Source: JBEGQX01 sp041180805
Lineage (GTDB): Bacteria > Planctomycetota > Planctomycetia > Gemmatales > Gemmataceae
DNA length: 7,268 nt
NCBI GenBank assembly: GCA_041180805.1
Contig: JBEGQX010000282.1
Coordinates: 1 to 7,268, forward strand
Reading direction: 5' to 3'
Shown: positions 5,180 to 7,268 of the stretch, piece after piece
How the letters are laid out: the number at the start of each line of letters is the position of its first letter
Numbering within the stretch: the first letter of the stretch is position 1
The notes under the pieces: generated by a model
Told to the model about the DNA's origin: nothing
Databases searched by the model: none
The model's input: the letters and a program-made list of their open reading frames with translations, nothing else
Position numbers and translations under genes: made by a program

Positions 5180-6271
5180 TTAAACCCCGGCGGAAAGGGC
5201 ATCAACTGCCACCAGCGCATCGGCCACCATGGATGCTGTCACCGTAAACGGTTCATTATGAATGGTCTCGCTCGGCTGGGTCGCCCTATGGGCAACCTGC
5301 TGGATCGCAGCGAGATCCTTCACATTCACACCAATATCAGCCAGTCGGGTTGGAAGTCCGACGGTTCTTAAAAATCGGATGATATCCTGAAAAAAGGCGC
5401 GCGGCTTTCCTTCCAGCACCAGTTGCGCCAACACCCCGATGGTGACTTTTTCCCCATGCAGAAAATCATGGGTGGAAGGCAGGATAGTCAGCCCGTTATG
5501 GATGGCATGCGCAGCCGCCAGACCCGAGGATTCAAAGCCCAGGCCCGATAGCAGCGTATTTGCCTCGACCACTCTTTCCAACGCGGAAGTAACAATCTTG
5601 CTTTTCACGGCAATGCACGCATCGGCTCCATCCGCGATGATGGTGTCAAAGCAAGCCCGCGCTATGGTGTAGGCAGCCTGAGTACTGAGGCCGCCACGCA
5701 TGTTGGTTTTTCGAGAAACGCGACAGGCATCCGCCTCAAAGAAAGTGGAAAGAGCATCACCAATCCCGGCTGCAAGGAACCGTACCGGCGCGTTAGCCAC
5801 CAGGCTAATGTCCACCAATACCAGATCCGGATTACGCTTGTAGATGCGATATTCCAGAAATTTACCTTTAGCATCATAAACCACGGAAAGAGCACTGGTG
5901 GGTGCATCTGTAGACACAATACTTGGTGCCAGCGCAAAGGGGATTCCAATCATCACGGCAGCAGCACGGGCGGTATCCAGCGATTTGCCGCCACCGGCTC
6001 CAACGATACTTTTGGCACCCATGGCCCGGGCCCTGGCAGCCACCGCATCAATCTCTTCCGGGGTGCATTCCCGCGTAAAATCATGGATGGCAAACTGCCA
6101 GCCCATCTGTTCCATGCTTTGGCGCCAGAAAGTTTCTGCCTGCGCCCGCGCCGACTTACCCGCCACTATCAGCACCGGGCCAACCATTCCCACAGCATCC
6201 ATCTGCTGGGCCAACTGACCACTGGCGTGAATCCCCTGCACATAACGAAGCGGACTGCAAAATACCTGCAT
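5180..6271 (-). CDS. gldA: Glycerol dehydrogenase-type NAD-dependent metal alcohol dehydrogenase
   Basis: A cytoplasmic group III metal-dependent polyol dehydrogenase, most like glycerol dehydrogenase (glycerol + NAD+ to dihydroxyacetone + NADH). The 363 residues match the family length. The NAD-binding signature GAGGGKSLDTAR is at 91-102, and the substrate/nicotinamide region STDAPTSALSVVY at 120-132. The three metal ligands are in the expected places: Asp172 (GIGDALSTFFEA), His255 (AAHAIHNG) and His272 (HGEKVTIG). These align well with Asp173, His256 and His274 of Bacillus stearothermophilus glycerol dehydrogenase. The N-terminal half is the Rossmann-like domain and the C-terminal half helical. 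AGGGAG (complement of 6280-6285), 8 nt before ATG 6271, supports the start. The gene begins 30 nt after the stop of the upstream sialidase-like gene, so the two are probably co-transcribed. A related polyol or sugar-derived alcohol as substrate cannot be excluded. Confidence 0.92.
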   Translation of the reverse strand: MQVFCSPLRYVQGIHASGQLAQQMDAVGMVGPVLIVAGKSARAQAETFWRQSMEQMGWQFAIHDFTRECTPEEIDAVAARARAMGAKSIVGAGGGKSLDTARAAAVMIGIPFALAPSIVSTDAPTSALSVVYDAKGKFLEYRIYKRNPDLVLVDISLVANAPVRFLAAGIGDALSTFFEADACRVSRKTNMRGGLSTQAAYTIARACFDTIIADGADACIAVKSKIVTSALERVVEANTLLSGLGFESSGLAAAHAIHNGLTILPSTHDFLHGEKVTIGVLAQLVLEGKPRAFFQDIIRFLRTVGLPTRLADIGVNVKDLAAIQQVAHRATQPSETIHNEPFTVTASMVADALVAVDALSAGV

Positions 6272-6301
6272 GATGTTTACTCCCTGCGCACCTGAATCTG
6301 A

Positions 6302-7268
6302 TCAAACAAGGTGGTTTGGTTTGTTCCACAGGATACGCCCAAGAAGCAGGTCACCCTTGAAACCTTTCTTGTGCAGAATCTCGCCATCGGTCACCCAGGA
6401 TTCATTGGCTGAAATATTCAGGGTGTGGAAATTGCCCATCAGCGCAATATCATCCGGCATATTCACTCCATCCCCCGTGATGGGTAGAACCACTTTCTCT
6501 GTAGCTTTTATCAGGCATAACTTTTGCAGATCGACTTGTGCGATGAAAAGTGGCGCTCGCCAGCGCACAACATTCACATTGCTGGAATCCTTTCGGGTGT
6601 ACACCAGATGCAGAGCGTCGGAATGGGCAAGCCAATGCTGCTGGGTGGTGGACATATCCAGCGGAGTGCCATCCTCCCACGCCCAGGGTTTCTTTTCAGA
6701 CCAATCCAGCCCATCTTCCGAGGCGCACACATAACCGCGGTTATCCTCGGCGCGAAGTGTCAGGAAATATTTCCCACCATAGGCAATGGTGGAAGGTTCC
6801 AGAAGACCACGACCAGCAGTGTGCTTGATTTCCCTGCCCACCTTGCGGATGGAAAGCATTTTGCCATCGAAGGAACAGATCACACCAGCGGCACTGCGCG
6901 CATTCTGGGTTTTGCCAAACGACATCACAAAAAGAATGTTGCCATCTGGAAGCACAACCCGCTGTCCACAATTGTTTGTGTAAATGTTGGCACCCCGGGG
7001 GTCATCCCATTCCAGTTTAAGGCGATCGCCCCATACGCCATCCTTGTACACCGAATAAAGCGGGTACCTGGCCGGTTGTTCCTTGTAGAATCGGCCCTGC
7101 TTGTAGAAGACCACATGGCCCAAAGCCAGCACACTTTTGGTGGGAGCATGGTATTCCGGCACCACATCGCACACACCTTCAGAAACACCACCATCTCGGG
7201 GAATTCTCCCCAGAGATGGCACTGGAGCCGGTTCCGACCAGGTCTTTCCCATATCCCCCGATGTCATC
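6302..7268 (-). CDS. Sialidase-fold (BNR repeat) protein, 5' end outside window
   Basis: The last ~322 residues of a leftward gene that runs off the right edge; the ATG at 7267 is probably internal. Immediately at that edge stands TSGDMGKTW, an Asp-box (BNR) of the form S-x-D-x-G-x-T-W, and a degenerate one, SEDGLDW, lies about 175 residues later. The spacing and repeated short strands fit a six-bladed beta-propeller of the exo-alpha-sialidase superfamily. Other blade-like stretches include 'RVVLPDGNILFVMSFG' and 'LLEPSTIAYGGKYFLTLRAED'. The ending 'FKGDLLLGRILWNKP' closes the last blade. Members include true sialidases and many other glycosidases or sugar-binding proteins in environmental bacteria. 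I cannot confirm a sialidase active site here because the N-terminal arginine and part of the triad would be outside the window. A signal peptide, if any, is also outside. The gldA gene follows by 30 nt, suggesting an operon. Confidence 0.85.
   Translation of the reverse strand, partial: MTSGDMGKTWSEPAPVPSLGRIPRDGGVSEGVCDVVPEYHAPTKSVLALGHVVFYKQGRFYKEQPARYPLYSVYKDGVWGDRLKLEWDDPRGANIYTNNCGQRVVLPDGNILFVMSFGKTQNARSAAGVICSFDGKMLSIRKVGREIKHTAGRGLLEPSTIAYGGKYFLTLRAEDNRGYVCASEDGLDWSEKKPWAWEDGTPLDMSTTQQHWLAHSDALHLVYTRKDSSNVNVVRWRAPLFIAQVDLQKLCLIKATEKVVLPITGDGVNMPDDIALMGNFHTLNISANESWVTDGEILHKKGFKGDLLLGRILWNKPNHLV

Noticed and set aside
1..7268. CRISPR arrays, tRNA genes, insertion-sequence ends, phage or conjugation genes
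   Set aside because: No regularly spaced direct repeats, cloverleaf-like sequence, transposase motifs or terminal inverted repeats were found by reading both strands.

Overview
The window looks like bacterial chromosomal DNA. Most genes are moderately GC-rich, with a clearly AT-richer stretch at about 2128-2960. The gene mix suggests a Planctomycetota-type or similar environmental heterotroph: an ethanolamine ammonia-lyase subunit beside a eukaryote-like amino acid/choline-type permease, an exported serine hydrolase, a sialidase-fold (BNR) protein, and a small exported protein with no known role. This taxonomic reading is inference. No rRNA or other marker is present to confirm it.

The left half is read rightwards. 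It opens with the C-terminal half of an APC-superfamily permease (1-811, cut by the window edge). A complete HicB antitoxin / HicA toxin pair follows (920-1359), then EutC, the small subunit of ethanolamine ammonia-lyase (1384-2127). The simplest reading is an ethanolamine uptake and cleavage operon (permease plus EutBC) with a hicBA module lodged between the permease and eutC. eutB is not in the window and would have to lie upstream or elsewhere. An AT-rich gene for a small exported protein (2206-2808) follows and ends at a probable hairpin terminator.

The right half is read leftwards and converges on that terminator. From right to left it holds a partial BNR/sialidase-like protein (to 6302), a glycerol-dehydrogenase-type iron/zinc alcohol dehydrogenase (5180-6271, 30 nt behind it), an exported CocE/X-Pro-peptidase S15/alpha-amino-acid-ester-hydrolase type enzyme (3187-5064), and a small uncharacterised TTG-initiated ORF (2876-3145). 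The sialidase and dehydrogenase genes look like one transcription unit. The hydrolase has its own 115-nt leader containing a small inverted repeat next to the ribosome binding site.

No CRISPR array, tRNA, rRNA, insertion sequence or phage gene was seen. I found no convincing evidence of a wholly new system. The most interesting points are the toxin-antitoxin pair inside the ethanolamine operon, the compositionally foreign exported-protein gene, the unidentified small ORF at 2876-3145 with a signal-peptide-like but startless upstream extension, and an altered substrate-pocket carboxylate in the hydrolase.
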